A stretch of 64,000 nucleotides of DNA from Atopobium sp. oral taxon 416 (GCF_018128285.1 NZ_CP072380.1:248001-312000); one strand, 5' to 3'; positions 41,563 through 52,056 are shown, numbered from the stretch's first letter. The notes: generated by a model not told the origin, from the sequence alone. Made by a program: numbers and translations.

Positions 41563-42906
41563 GGAAACAATGATTAATTCCCAATGATGTGCCAGAAAGG
41601 ACCAGCCACGTGGCCTTTCTAGGCCGGAATGCGGGAAAGGCAGGGAAGGATGCTCATCCAGCACGTGCAGGAGCCGCTATCCTTACATCTGTCCTGCCCC
41701 ATGCACCGCAAGAAGGCTCCAAGACGGATCAAGCGACTCTGAGAGCCGGGAGGTGCAGCCTGCCGGCAAAAGATGCACATGGGTAAGGTTTGCAAGGGCG
41801 AAGCAGACATTGAGTATACAGGAGTTCTTCTCTATCCTTCTGTAGCGCTTCCTTAAGGGGCAGAAGCGGCGCTTCACGATAAGGAAGGGTGCTTCTGCCT
41901 TTGAGCGAACGGATGCCTTCCTGGACTCGATGCCTTTCTCGGACAAGAGTGCACAGTTAAGGCCCTTTATGGTCGAAGGTTTTCTTAGCAACGCTTTAGC
42001 GCATAGATGAGAGGTGTGGGTCTGCTGTGACCTTAAGGGCGCTTCGCTATACCTATATAGCCTAAAGTCTGCATAGCAGAACCTGTCATCTTCCCTTACG
42101 AGTGCATGTGCCACAGGATATGTCGGACACATTCTAGGCGGTCGTCTCTACAGCATGCACAAGGCCGCCTGCGGCATCCACGCCGATATGCGCCTTGTAT
42201 CCGATACGCCAGGCTCCCCCTTTCTTGGACTGGTGCGCTTTAAGGGTTACGTGTGTGGTCTTTGTTCTTCGTTAAGCTTTAGGGCCCAGATGAAGGTGGC
42301 GTCCACAATAGAGCCGCCCCGCGCCGTGATCCCTGCCTTTTCAAGCTTCTAAGTTCAGGTCGTGAAGCATAGCTTTACCGAGTCCCTGCCGCTTTAAGGC
42401 TATGGCGCATCTTCGCGCTCGTCGTAGCATCTGGCACCTGTGCTTGCATGAGGTCTGCGTGCACAGAAGCGCTGCCAGGAGTGACAATCCAGGATAGCAT
42501 CCTTAGGTTTCCTCGTCTTAAGAGAGCAAACATTACCTAAAGCAGGATACATCCTAAAGCTTCGTCTTTACAGCGCGCACATGCCTGACAAGAGCCTGTC
42601 TGTGGTAGCTGGTATCTACCAGTGCAATCCAGCTATCCCACACAACGATCGCATCCATCCGCTCCAGGAATGCCTCTCGCCGGGTCTTCTTCCTAAGACC
42701 TTAGGATTTAAGGTCCTAAAAGCTCATCTGGCTGCCCATATCTTCCTTTTGGATATGCTGGAATACGTTGCTGTAATTATAACATATCCGCAGGCAGATA
42801 GGCATTTATGTGGGTATGGGCACTGCATAGTTCGAGACATTTTGAGCCGATGTCATACAGCGTGCGGCTCCACTGGCCTCATCGAGGCGAATTAATCATC
42901 GTTTCC
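41563..42906 (-). mobile_element. IS5-family element B
   Basis: The element is 1344 bp. Ends are GGAAACAATGATTAAT and ATTAATCATCGTTTCC, flanked by CTAG (41559-41562 and 42907-42910). Minus-strand transposase words include KTRREAFLERMDAIVVWDSW near 42650, GPKA...[18 protein letters not shown] near 42190 and KASVRSKAEAPFLIVKRRF near 41900. Several stops lie between them, so the transposase is defective. It ends 116 bases before the exopolysaccharide operon. It is the closest relative of the two MITE copies. Confidence 0.82.
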
Positions 42907-43026
42907 CTAGGGCTGCTAGATATTGCGCTAACTTTAAGAATCAACCAATGATTTTTACGATGTGGACTAGAATAAAAAAACACGTTTGAAAATAAGCACC
43001 GCCGTTTTCATGAGAGGGTCCAATAG

Positions 43027-43686
43027 ATGACCTTGCTAGAACTGTTCCGCCTGCTGAAGAAACATCTCAGGCTTGTGATCCTTTTGCCTGTGGTCTGCGC
43101 CCTCGTTGTCGGGCTCTATTCCGTCTTCTTCGTGCGCAATACCTATACAGCAACGGCCAGCATGTACGTGTTGGCACAGGGTGAGAGCTCGAGCTCCACG
43201 AACCTCTACTCCGACCTCAATGCTTCACAGATGCTCACGAACGATGTCGCGAAGCTCCTGAAGAGCGACCGTATCGTGGACCAGGTAGGTTCCGAGGTGG
43301 GCGTGGAGGAGCTCAAGGGCTACAAGGTGGACGTTACGAGCGAGACCACATCCCGTGTCATCACGCTTTCCGTCACTGGGTCCGATCCACAGACGGCAGC
43401 AGACATCGTGAACAAGATGATAAAGGACGTCTCAGACGTCGCCCGTTCTGTCATGAACATCCGGTCCGTGAACCCGATCAACCAGGCACAGGCACCGATC
43501 TCTCCGTCCGGCCCAAACCGTCTCCTTTATACTGTAGTGGCATTCCTGGTAGGCCTCTTTGCCGCAATCGTAATTGTCGTCGTGGCAGACATGCTCAATA
43601 CCCGTGTCCGCGGGCCTGAGGATCTTGAGGAGCTCATCGATGTGCCCGTGATCGGCCGCATCCCGACCATCGAAGGGGGACGATGA
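43027..43686 (+). CDS. exopolysaccharide chain-length/export protein (Wzz family, CapA/CpsC-type)
   Basis: This is a 219-residue membrane protein that sets polysaccharide chain length and activates the adjacent tyrosine kinase. The Wzz domain begins MTLLELFRLLKKHLRLVILL with the first membrane segment at about 14-36, then FFVRNTYTATASMYVL. A second membrane segment lies at about 164-188 (YTVVAFLVGLFAAIVIVVVA), followed by the cytoplasmic kinase-contact tail VIGRIPTIEGG. GAGAGGGTCC precedes the ATG. The kinase gene starts two bases after its stop. The gene is intact. Confidence 0.9.
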   Translation: MTLLELFRLLKKHLRLVILLPVVCALVVGLYSVFFVRNTYTATASMYVLAQGESSSSTNLYSDLNASQMLTNDVAKLLKSDRIVDQVGSEVGVEELKGYKVDVTSETTSRVITLSVTGSDPQTAADIVNKMIKDVSDVARSVMNIRSVNPINQAQAPISPSGPNRLLYTVVAFLVGLFAAIVIVVVADMLNTRVRGPEDLEELIDVPVIGRIPTIEGGR

Positions 43687-43687
43687 G

Positions 43688-44392
43688 ATGCCCAGGAAGA
43701 ATGGCTCTGCCGGCAAGGTCGTCATGCAGAATGCGCCCAGGACCCTTGCTGCAAACATCCGCTTCTCGTCGGTCGACAAGCCGATCCATACGCTTGCCGT
43801 CGTCTCGTCTGTGCCGTCCAAAGGTAAGACAACTGTAGCAGTCGGCCTCGGCAAGGCCTTTGCTGCCAGTGGCGCTCCTGTCCTTATGATCGAGTGCGAC
43901 ATGTGTCGTCGCTCCCTTGCCAGTGTGCTTGCAACCCACGGGAACTATGGACTCTACTCTGTCCTTTCCGGGCGCCGTTCCGTGCAGGAGGCAGTTGTCA
44001 TGGCAGGTATGCCGAACCTGTATCTCCTCGATGCAGAACCAAGCATCCCGAATCCGGCAGCTGTCCTGCAGTCGCGGAGGTTTCACGAGCTTGCAGATAT
44101 ACTGGCATCGATGTATTCCTACGTTATCTTCGATACGCCGCCTGTGAACGCGTTCGTCGATGCGGCTATAGTCTCCTCCATCGCTGATGCGACGCTTCTC
44201 GTCGCGTGTCAGGGCTATGCTCACCACGAGGATGTGGCTGATGCCCGCACGCAGCTCCAGCAGGCAGACGCCCACGTGATCGGTATGGTCTTGAACTGCG
44301 CTGACGTGGAGAACTCGGGCAAGTACTACGGCTACTACCACGAGAAGAGGAATGTCTCCTACGGGATGCTTGCCGGAAACGAGGCGTCGTAG
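43688..44392 (+). CDS. exopolysaccharide tyrosine-protein kinase (BY-kinase, CpsD-type)
   Basis: This is a 234-residue cytoplasmic bacterial tyrosine kinase. It has Walker A SVPSKGKTT (41-49), Walker A' VLMIECDM (65-72), Walker B YVIFDTPP (145-152) and a C-terminal tyrosine cluster KYYGYYHEKRNVSYG, the autophosphorylation region. It partners the Wzz protein encoded upstream; together they control polysaccharide polymerisation. The ribosome-binding site GAAGGGGGA lies inside the end of wzz. After the stop at 44392 the same DNA stays open in another frame for about 50 codons, rich in Pro and Arg, which may be the remains of a longer tail. Confidence 0.9.
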   Translation: MPRKNGSAGKVVMQNAPRTLAANIRFSSVDKPIHTLAVVSSVPSKGKTTVAVGLGKAFAASGAPVLMIECDMCRRSLASVLATHGNYGLYSVLSGRRSVQEAVVMAGMPNLYLLDAEPSIPNPAAVLQSRRFHELADILASMYSYVIFDTPPVNAFVDAAIVSSIADATLLVACQGYAHHEDVADARTQLQQADAHVIGMVLNCADVENSGKYYGYYHEKRNVSYGMLAGNEAS

Positions 44393-44624
44393 AGCTTCAG
44401 GACCACAGCCCCTGCTGCACGCAAAGTTGAGGCGGTACATGAGGAGGTGGCTACTCCGCACCTGAAGCCGCTGCCGCAGAAGAGGAGCCACCTTGCCGGT
44501 AAGCCGCATCCTCGCCGGACGAGACGAGCGAGTTTCTGAAGAGCGCTGGATACGGAATCAGGATGCCGTATGGAACGTGGAGTCAAAAGAGGTAGGACTG
44601 TGCTGCCGTACTGAGGAAGAGCTG

Positions 44625-44663
44625 CAAGAAGGGCTGGCGGCATGCTGCTGCCAGCCCTTCTTG
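44625..44663 (+). terminator. strong hairpin after the kinase gene
   Basis: CAAGAAGGGCTGGC pairs perfectly with GCCAGCCCTTCTTG around an 11-base loop. Only a short T stretch follows, so it may terminate partially or act as an RNA-stabilising element before the DUF4012 gene. Confidence 0.7.
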
Positions 44664-44700
44664 ATGTGACAGCAGCTTCCTTGATACGGGAGCGTGTTTG

Positions 44701-46728
44701 ATGAGTGCCAGACATGAGTGGAAGGGAACGTATCTCATGGCAGAGCATATGCAGCATGACGGACGGCACAATGTGGGAGCGGGAAAGCACTCCCGTGGGC
44801 GGGAAGAGGGACAGACGCAGGCCCGCATCGTGAGACCGAAGCCCGTTCGAGCAGTCTCCAATGCGCATGGAGAGGCCGAAGGCGGGAAGTCAGGCCAAAG
44901 CCGCGCTGGCACAACTATGCCGGGCGTGCAGACCGATTGGGACCCCTATACGGCAGCTGGCTTCAGCAAGGTCCCTCACGACCATCACCACCACAGGTCA
45001 CACAGGACCCTCATCACGGTGCTCTGCGTCGTGGCCGCACTCGTCGTGGTACTTGGCGTTTCAGGCTATCTCTTCTACAAGAGTGCCAAGGCCGTGGCGG
45101 CAGATGCCTCCTCCCTTGTGCCCGAGGCCACGGCATTCTCGAAGAGCCTCACCTCAGGTGACACCTCCTCGCTTCAGGCAAGCGCAGAGAAGATAGAAGG
45201 TCTCTCCTCGTCCATGGAGGAAGAGACGCGCAGCCCGCTCTGGAGCGCAGCAACGCTTGTCCCGGTCGTCGGACCCGATATCTCGAGCGTGCGTACGCTT
45301 ACCTCGGCCGCACATGACCTTTCCTCGAAGGTCGTGACTCCCGCTGCGCAGGAGCTCTCAGGCATAACGATGAAGTCGGTCTTCAGTGACGGAAAGATCG
45401 ATATCGCGACGGTCCAGACGCTCTGCAATACGGTCTCGAAGCTCCAGCCCGAAATCGACTCTGCTGCAAAGCGCGTCGATGCGCTCGGTACAGCAAAGCT
45501 TGACCAGCTGAAGGACCCGATCGGGAAGGCAAGGACGACACTCGATGAACTTGATGCAGCAGCGACGGGTGCAGCAGCAGTTGCGCCGACCTTGCCTGCC
45601 ATGCTCGGCGCCGACGGGGCGCGCACCTATCTCGTCGTTGCCCAGAACAACTCTGAGATCCGCTCTACAGGCGGCTTCCCGGGTGCGCGCATGCTTCTCA
45701 CGATCGACAACGGACGGATCACCCTCGGCAATTTCGAGGCAGTGGGCACTCACTTCGCACCAGGTACGATTCCTCTCACGGACGAGGAGTACCATATCGT
45801 GAATGACATCATGCAGACAGGCGCCACGTTCGCACCGGGAGACGTGAATGCCGTGCCGAGCTTCCCGCGTGCAGCCCAGCTCATGAAGTGGTGCTGGGAA
45901 GCAGAGGGAAACGACAAGGTCGACGGCGTTGTTGCAATAGATCCGGTGTTCCTTCAAAGCCTCTTGAGCCTCACGGGCGGCGTAACGACGGATGATGGGT
46001 CGGTTGTGGATGGCACGAATGCCGCAGAGGTCCTTCTCAACAAGACGTACTACCTGCCTACGGACGAGCAGGATCCCTTCTTCACTGAGGTTGCCAGCCT
46101 TGCCATGAACAAGGTCATGAGCTTACTCGGATCTGTCAGCACGGCAGATTTGGCGCAGACCGTAGAGGATGGCGTCTCTCAGGGTCGCTTCCTCATCTAC
46201 ATGGATGATACAGATGAAGAGTCGGCCATCACGGCACTCGGTGCAGAGGGGGAGGTCAACAAGGATTCCCACAACCTCGTCACAGGCTTCTATATCTATG
46301 ACAAGACGGGCTCCAAGCTTGACTGGTACCTCGACATGCGGAGCAACGTGAGCGAGCCTACCGTGAATGCTGACGGCACGAAGAGCTACCAGGTTACAGT
46401 CACGCTGCACAACACGACGACACTCGAGCAGATGAAAAACGAGCTTCCTGCTTATATCACGGGCCTGCTGCCCGAGTCCCACAACTACTCGATGGTGACA
46501 TCGTACCTGGCCATGGCGCCAGCGGGAGGGACGATCACAGACTTCAAAGTGGATGCTGACGAAGTGAACTCCGAGGCGGAGGCAACACTTTACGGCAACG
46601 ACGTGTGGGCAGGCTATGTGAACATCTATCCCTCTGCCACAGCGACCTTCACCTACACCGTGACTTGCGCTGCTGGAGCGAGCGATCTCTCGATGTGGAT
46701 GACGCCAACAGGACGCAGCTTCGAATAG
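44701..46728 (+). CDS. DUF4012 membrane-anchored surface protein
   Basis: This is a 675-residue protein. I use the ATG at 44701; an ATG at 44737 (MAEHMQHDGRHN) is also possible. The N-terminal ~100 residues are charged and low in complexity, with DPYTAAGFSKVPHDHHHHRS. A membrane helix follows at about residues 105-127 (LITVLCVVAALVVVLGVSGY), then a long extracellular part. This contains the DUF4012 core: TYLVVAQNNSEIRSTGGFPG at about 305-324, GNFEAVGTHFAPG, and VDGVVAIDPVFLQSLLSLTG. DUF4012 genes are found in actinobacterial exopolysaccharide loci and the proteins are thought to act at the cell surface, but no activity is established. It is the third gene of this cluster. Confidence 0.85.
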   Translation: MSARHEWKGTYLMAEHMQHDGRHNVGAGKHSRGREEGQTQARIVRPKPVRAVSNAHGEAEGGKSGQSRAGTTMPGVQTDWDPYTAAGFSKVPHDHHHHRSHRTLITVLCVVAALVVVLGVSGYLFYKSAKAVAADASSLVPEATAFSKSLTSGDTSSLQASAEKIEGLSSSMEEETRSPLWSAATLVPVVGPDISSVRTLTSAAHDLSSKVVTPAAQELSGITMKSVFSDGKIDIATVQTLCNTVSKLQPEIDSAAKRVDALGTAKLDQLKDPIGKARTTLDELDAAATGAAAVAPTLPAMLGADGARTYLVVAQNNSEIRSTGGFPGARMLLTIDNGRITLGNFEAVGTHFAPGTIPLTDEEYHIVNDIMQTGATFAPGDVNAVPSFPRAAQLMKWCWEAEGNDKVDGVVAIDPVFLQSLLSLTGGVTTDDGSVVDGTNAAEVLLNKTYYLPTDEQDPFFTEVASLAMNKVMSLLGSVSTADLAQTVEDGVSQGRFLIYMDDTDEESAITALGAEGEVNKDSHNLVTGFYIYDKTGSKLDWYLDMRSNVSEPTVNADGTKSYQVTVTLHNTTTLEQMKNELPAYITGLLPESHNYSMVTSYLAMAPAGGTITDFKVDADEVNSEAEATLYGNDVWAGYVNIYPSATATFTYTVTCAAGASDLSMWMTPTGRSFE

Positions 46729-46893
46729 GGGCATGGCTCATAGCGGAAAGCGAGCAAGCTCTGGCATATCCCAGGATGACGTACAGTTTCTTTCGCACTT
46801 TTGAAACCGGATAGCCGCATAGAGAGGCATGGCTCCGTCTCGCTACGATTGGAAGCGACCAAGCAAACCACTCGAGACGAGGAAGCGGAAACC

Positions 46894-47107
46894 ATGCCAC
46901 ACGAGACAGTATCATTCGACGAGCCGAAGCTTCAGGGCTACCTCGGAGAGCTCGTCAGAAAAACCGTACAGGACTCACTGAATGCCCTGCTGGATAAGGA
47001 GGCAAACCAGATTGCCAACGCCGGCCGCTACGAGCGGCAGGCCTGCTGCTTCGGCCACTACAGGCAAAACCTCACCACGACCTTAGGGGACGTGACGCTC
47101 AGCATCT
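46894..47107 (+). pseudogene. IS256-family transposase, 5' part, split by IS4
   Basis: The frame MPHETVSFDEPKLQGYLGEL, then LVRKTVQDSLNALLDKEANQ and ending LTTTLGDVTLSI, is the N-terminus of an IS256 transposase. The next part, RGATFASKVIERYRRQESFL ending EEAMMEMY, resumes at 48735-48818 on the far side of the IS4 element. Confidence 0.75.
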
Positions 47108-47110
47108 AGT

Positions 47111-48720
47111 CACAACAATCCGGATTCTTAGGTAACAGCATATAGCACATGCGTTTGCATCGAGAGAGGAATGCCCCATTTGCCAGGCATTCCTCCCTCT
47201 TCCTGTCTTGGTTTCCTGCCTTTCCGCCGCTGTGATATAGCTATGGTGTTAGATATGCTGTAAGGCTCCATGGGAAGGTACTCCGTGCCGGTAAAGATCC
47301 GCGCGATGAAGCCGAAGGGCACCATGGTCAAGGCGATATCGAGCCACTACTGTGTCTGCGAGTACTGAAGCATACGAGAGGGCAAAAGACGCAGGACAAA
47401 GATGGGCCGCTGCATCGGCAGGATCACCGAGGCGGAGGGCTACCTCAGCAATGCGGAGACGAAGGTCGCAAACAGCGAGCTTGCCTGCGTCGAGTTCGGC
47501 CAGTATGCAGTTGCGCTTGCCTGCTTACAGGGGACCCTTACCCTGCTCAGGGAGCATTTTACACGCGCCGATGCCGACAGGATATATGCCTGCGCGCTCA
47601 TCCACTTCGTCGAGGGCTTCCAGCGCATGGGGGCGCTCGCGAGGCTCTACAAGATGAGCGTACTCTCGCTTCAGGATGCTGGGGCTGAAGATGGGATACG
47701 ATGCGCTCGCCGGCCTCTACGGGGACCTCGGCAGGAGGCAGGGGCCGCTCATCTCCTTCGAGCAGGACCTTGTCGAGCCGTGCTCGGGCGAGGTGGCCAC
47801 AGACGGCCACGTGATAGGCTCGCGCTCCTGCGCCAACTCGCTTAGCGAGAAGGGGTACAGGCTCTAAAAGCTCGGCGAGCCGCAGGTCAGCATGCTCATG
47901 GCCTACGACGTGCGCAGCGGCATGCCGTTGCTGTCGCGCATGTATAAGGGAGGGGCTGCGGACGCCGTCTTCGTGAGGGAGCTCTTTTGGCAGGCGCATC
48001 TTGCGGGCATGCTCTTCCTCGCGGATAAGGGCTTTCTCAGCGAGGAGAACATAGCGCTCTTCACGTCGGACAGCCAACCAGTACGTGATCGAGCTTTCCA
48101 AAAGCGACAGGCGCTGCAGGGCATCGGTCGCTCTCGAGGCGAAGGTGGGCTCCTAGGGGCGCTTCGTCTGGACGCGCTACAGGAAGGCGTGCGTCGTCGA
48201 GTGGTGCGACGACATGCTCGCAGGCAGGCGCGCTCTGCACTTTTGCGACCTCTTACAGCAGGCGCAGATCCAGGAGAGCTACCTCAGGCACATGGAGATG
48301 GGCACGTCTGGATACACGCAAGGAGAAGCTCGATGCGATGCTGCCCTACATGGGCGTGACGCTGCTGCAGACGAGCCTCGGGGCCAAACGCTCTGCCCAG
48401 GACATATGGGCACTCTACAAGAGGCGCTGGTCCATCGAGACTCTCTTCGACTACTGCCACAAGCAGGGGCTGGCGTCCGTCCTGCTTGTGAGCGCCCTCA
48501 TCATGTGGGAGGTCTCTGACGCCGCGCAGGCATCGGGGCTGGGGATGTCTGTCGGCGACATCCTGCTCGATGCCAGGATGGTCAAGGCATGCAGGCGCTT
48601 CGGGAAATGGGAGGCGCTCAGCTGCAAGAAGAAGCGGCTCGAGCTCTTCTCGAAGATGAAGACGGACTTGGAGGTCGTCCCCAGGCCCGGGCAGCATACC
48701 TAGCAATCCGGATTGTTGTG
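47111..48720 (+). mobile_element. IS4-family element inserted in IS256
   Basis: The ends CACAACAATCCGGATTCTTA (47111) and, read inward from 48720, CACAACAATCCGGATTGCTA are inverted repeats of about 18 of 20 bases. TCTAG flanks both sides. The 1610-bp element separates the two IS256 fragments. Confidence 0.8.
47268..48703 (+). pseudogene. IS4-family transposase, frameshifted
   Basis: The reading begins MGRYSVPVKIRAMKPKGTMV. It continues in changing frames with GRCIGRITEAEGYLSNAETK, DGHVIGSRSCANSLSEKGYR and MAYDVRSGMPLLSRMYKGGA. The DDE-type core follows as MLFLADKGFLSEENIALF, and the C-terminus reads LYKRRWSIETLFDYCHKQG, the IS4 YREK-like block. At least four frameshifts or stops are present. 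Confidence 0.75.
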
Positions 48721-48815
48721 TCTAGAAGCTTTAGGGGTGCGACCTTCGCGTCGAAGGTTATCGAGCGCTACCGCAGACAGGAGAGCTTCCTCGAGGAGGC
48801 GATGATGGAGATGTA

Positions 48816-50218
48816 TGACCCCTGTCAATATAATGGACAGAGGAATCTCAGATTTTTTATGTGGTCTGCATCACCTTTGGATCGTATGCAAGGCCTCTCT
48901 CGAGGTGCTCGAAGAACTCCTGCATCACCTCTGCCGGTACGCGATCTCCTATGGACTTATGCGGGCGGAAGCGGTTGTAGTATGACTCGATTAAACTCGT
49001 GTGCCTTGTGCTTGGTCGTGGATGCATCTAAGAGGCGCTTATGGTAGTACCATTCGTTCTTGAGCGTGGCGAAAAACGATTTGGCGACCGCATTGTCGTG
49101 GCAGCTTCCGGTTCTCCCCACGGAGAGCCTCACGTCGGGTACGGCTGAGCAGGCGGCGAACTTTGAGCTTATGTACTGGCTGCCTGGGCTGCTTAGAATA
49201 TGGCCCCTCCAGCCACGTATCCGCGCGAATATGCCATCTTCAGGGCAAAGACGACAAGGCCTGCCCTCATGTTGTCCTGTATGCTTCAGCCCACCACCAT
49301 GTGTGTGCACAGATCGTGTGCGACGGTAAGATATATAAAGCCTGCCGTGGTCCTGCGATAGGTTGTATCGCCCACGAGCTTGGCTGTCGGCACAAGACAC
49401 GAGAAGTCGCGCCGGGTGAGGTCGGGGCGCTCGGGGGCGTGCAGATCGGGCAGCGTCGTTCTCTTGGAGGCATTGGATCAGATGCCGCCTATCCCAGTTC
49501 AGCCATGCACCTGCGCACGCAATAGCGAGTCGTGCCTGTAAATTTTGCGTAACTTTGGATCTCCTGTGAGCTTGGATCAGACCTTGCAGGAGCTAAAGCG
49601 CCTGTCGCTTTCCTCCCATATCGCGCAGATGGCTTCCTTGATAGGACCCCATAGGTCCTCACCGCCTTTGGCCTTGAGCCATCTGTAGAAGTGAGCCCTG
49701 CTCACCTCCAGTACGCGCTCCATCATCGAGACGCTGTAGGTTGCCCTCTTCTCCAGCATGAGCTAAAACCTGTCCTTCAACAGAGGCTTCCGGCGAAGAA
49801 GGCTGCCACTTTTCTTGGGAACTTATTCTCGCTTTCGAGCTCGTGCATGTGCCTGTTCACTGCGTCGAGCTCCTTGTGCTCGTCAATCCTTTCCTGGGTC
49901 ACCCTTTTGGTCTTTGAGTGCTTGATGATCCAGTCGTTTAAGGTCTTGTCGTTGGCCTCAAGCTTCGCGGCGCATCCTTTGATGCTCTTTTTCGGGTTGG
50001 CCTTACGTGCCTTCCTGTAGTAGTCGATAGCCTCAAGGCAATACTTCTTCAGTGTAGTGTTTGGGTGTTTCCGGCTTCGTGCGGGACTTTGCCTTCTCTA
50101 TCTCGCTTGCGCTCACCGACATCTCATCTCTTCAATCTGCTGGTGTTGGTAGGTGGGTATCTGGACAGAGCATATCTGCTGCCAGTCCCTGAATCCCACT
50201 GTCTACCAAAAGATTACA
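48816..50218 (-). mobile_element. IS3-family element, degenerate
   Basis: Minus-strand OrfB parts are found. MLEKRATYSVSMMERVLEVS is at the start of the 49759 frame. AKLVGDTTYRRTTAGFIYLT is near 49350 and GSQYISSKFAACSAVPDVRL is near 49160. GRTGSCHDNAVAKSFFATLK and ESYYNRFRPHK-like words follow, then DRVPAEVMQEFFEHLERGL near 48890-48950. Degenerate OrfA lies at 49770-50110. Ends TGACCCCTGTC (48816) and TGTAATC (inward from 50218) are approximate. It truncates IS256 on one side and a HAD hydrolase gene on the other. Confidence 0.7.
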
Positions 50219-50883
50219 GCTCTGCACCAGGCTGATGCCCAGGAGCTCGGCCAGCTGCCGCAGACCCGCGCCCTTGTCGACGCCCGCAGGGTTGAACTCC
50301 AGGTAGCGCTCCGATCTGAAGGTCGTGGAGGTTCCCGCCTCGAGGTTAGAGGGTATGCCCCTCTCGATGGCACGTAGCTCGTCCATCCCATTGGGGATGC
50401 AGTAGAGCACCTTCGTGATGGGGACGTCCCTAAGGAAGTCGAGGGTGGACTCGTCCGTAGGCTTGTAGTCCATGTGGTTCTGGAGGCAGCTGACCTTCTC
50501 GGGCTACAGCCTCCAGGCCCAGACCTTGCCGGACACCTCGCAGAGGTGCAGGCTGACGCTGCCCAGGCCCATGCCGTAGAGAAAGAGCGCCTCCGCCTTC
50601 TGGTGTGACAGCGTGTGGTAGGTGCGGGCCTGGGGTCACCGATGCGGTTCAGGCAGCCGCCATTGTAACTATAAGGTAGGATATAAGGTAGGAGCCCCCA
50701 GAGGAGCTCGGGTGGGATGGCGGCAAGGGAGCTCATGACCGGGCTGTAGGCGCGGCCGGACGCCGGAACAAAGAGGCAGCCAAGCTCGCGCATCTCGCGG
50801 ATTGCCACGATGTTGGCCTGGGGCACCTCATGGTCGGAGCCCAGGAACGTCTGGTCCATGTCGCTTGCAACGAGCTTGTGCAT
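50219..50883 (-). pseudogene. HAD-superfamily (Cof-type) hydrolase, truncated and frameshifted
   Basis: From the ATG at 50883 the reading is MHKLVASDMDQTFLGSDHEV (motif I, DMDQT). FVPASGRAYSPV follows (motif II region), then a shift near 50640. The reading continues in other frames with FLRDVPITKVLYCIPNGMDE, ERYLEFNPAGVDKGAGLRQL and AELLGISL, where motif IV (GDxxND) should follow. The IS3 element removes it. It lies behind the Crp/Fnr gene and may once have been the last gene of that operon. Confidence 0.75.
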
Positions 50884-51030
50884 GCGTCGCGTCCTTCCCT
50901 CGTCGATGCCACCTCAGTATGGCATGTACGCCGAAAGCCCGCCGACGAATTGCCGGCGGGCTTGCGAGCAGGGGACGGGGGAGCGCTCGCCACGCGCGAG
51001 CAGGGGCGTAGAAGCGCTCACACCGTATGG

Positions 51031-51684
51031 TCAGAGGTCCAGGAGCGTGTCCGAGTCCAGTATCGTGACCTTGCGACCAGACCGTGCGATAAGCCTGTCC
51101 TCCTCCAGCTGGCGGAACTTGCGCGAGAGGGTCTCGGGCGTGGTTCCCAGGTACCTGGCGAGGTCCTTCATCTGCATGGGGATGGTCAGCATGTCCGTGC
51201 CCTTCTCCTCCATGAGATCGAGCAGGTAGGCAGCGATGCGCTGCTCGACGCGCTCGAGGGAGACAATCTGCACCTGTCGCTCCGTCTGCGCCCACTTCTG
51301 CGAGCTCAGCTCGAAGAGCCTGAGGGCGATCGCGGGGTCGGCCAGGAGCACCTGGTTGAAAGCCCGCTTGCCGAGGCAGCAGATCTCGGACTCCTCGAGC
51401 GCCTCGGCGTAGAGCGTCTGGTTGCTAACGCCGAAGAGCCTGCTCTCGCCTTCGTAGCCTCCGGGGCGCACGACGCGCAGGAGCTGCTCGTGGCCGCTGG
51501 GGGAGAGCTGGTAGACCCTCATGCTGCCGCGCTCAACGATGTCGAACTCCTCGCTGCCGGGCTGGAAGACGAGCTCACCCTTCTGGTACGTCTGGTGGCG
51601 CAAGAGTCCCTCGATCTTCTCCTGCTCGTCCTCAGGAAGCTGGTTGAACAGGGGGACGAGCGAAACGCACCTGTGCCTTGCCAT
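51031..51684 (-). CDS. Crp/Fnr-family transcriptional regulator
   Basis: This is a 217-residue protein. The N-terminal cyclic-nucleotide-like beta barrel spans about residues 20-120 (GELVFQPGSEEFDIVERGSM, then RVVRPGGYEGESRLFG). The dimer helix comes next. A C-terminal winged helix with MKDLARYLGTTPETLSRKFR (about 173-192) is the recognition helix-turn-helix typical of Fnr-type proteins. N-terminal cysteines for an Fe-S cluster are not arranged as in Fnr: one Cys is at position 6 and a CC pair lies near 104. It is the last intact gene of the P1B ATPase operon, and the operon carries two Fnr-like palindromes, so autoregulation is likely. The signal is unknown. Confidence 0.9.
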   Translation of the reverse strand: MARHRCVSLVPLFNQLPEDEQEKIEGLLRHQTYQKGELVFQPGSEEFDIVERGSMRVYQLSPSGHEQLLRVVRPGGYEGESRLFGVSNQTLYAEALEESEICCLGKRAFNQVLLADPAIALRLFELSSQKWAQTERQVQIVSLERVEQRIAAYLLDLMEEKGTDMLTIPMQMKDLARYLGTTPETLSRKFRQLEEDRLIARSGRKVTILDSDTLLDL

Positions 51685-51726
51685 GCTCTCCTCCTCTGAT
51701 GGTCGTGGGTATTGTCGGTGGCTGCC

Positions 51727-52008
51727 CTATGCCCGGGACAGCGCGTCGAGCTGCTGGAGCAGCTGGTAGGTCAGGGCGAGAGCACCGCAGGCATCGTCCG
51801 GGATGGCGTAGCCGTGGGTGAGGGTGCGCAGCTGCGCGAACTCCTCTGCCAGGTCGGTCCTACCGGCGCGGAACTTGCGCTGCAGCTCCTCGTAGACCTT
51901 CCTCACGCCGAAGATCTCGGGGTGGTGCGCGCCGTGCGCCTTCGTGATCGCCTTGGTGTAGAGGTCCAGCGTCTCGTCCTGCTGCTCGAAGAATTGCCTT
52001 GCGTTCAT
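51727..52008 (-). CDS. small Ric/hemerythrin-like protein
   Basis: This is a 93-residue soluble protein, helical throughout, with KAHGAHHPEIFGVRKVYEEL and TLTHGYAIPDDACGALALTY. Short proteins of this kind in anaerobes resemble the N-terminal part of Ric/ScdA iron-sulfur repair proteins and are often annotated so. The full di-iron hemerythrin domain is missing, so the repair function is doubtful. It sits between the HMA protein and the Crp/Fnr regulator on the same strand, suggesting a shared role in metal or nitrosative stress. Confidence 0.6.
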   Translation of the reverse strand: MNARQFFEQQDETLDLYTKAITKAHGAHHPEIFGVRKVYEELQRKFRAGRTDLAEEFAQLRTLTHGYAIPDDACGALALTYQLLQQLDALSRA

Positions 52009-52056
52009 GATTGTTCCTCTTCCTAGTCTATCCGTCTATCTAACGCGTGTCGTGTC

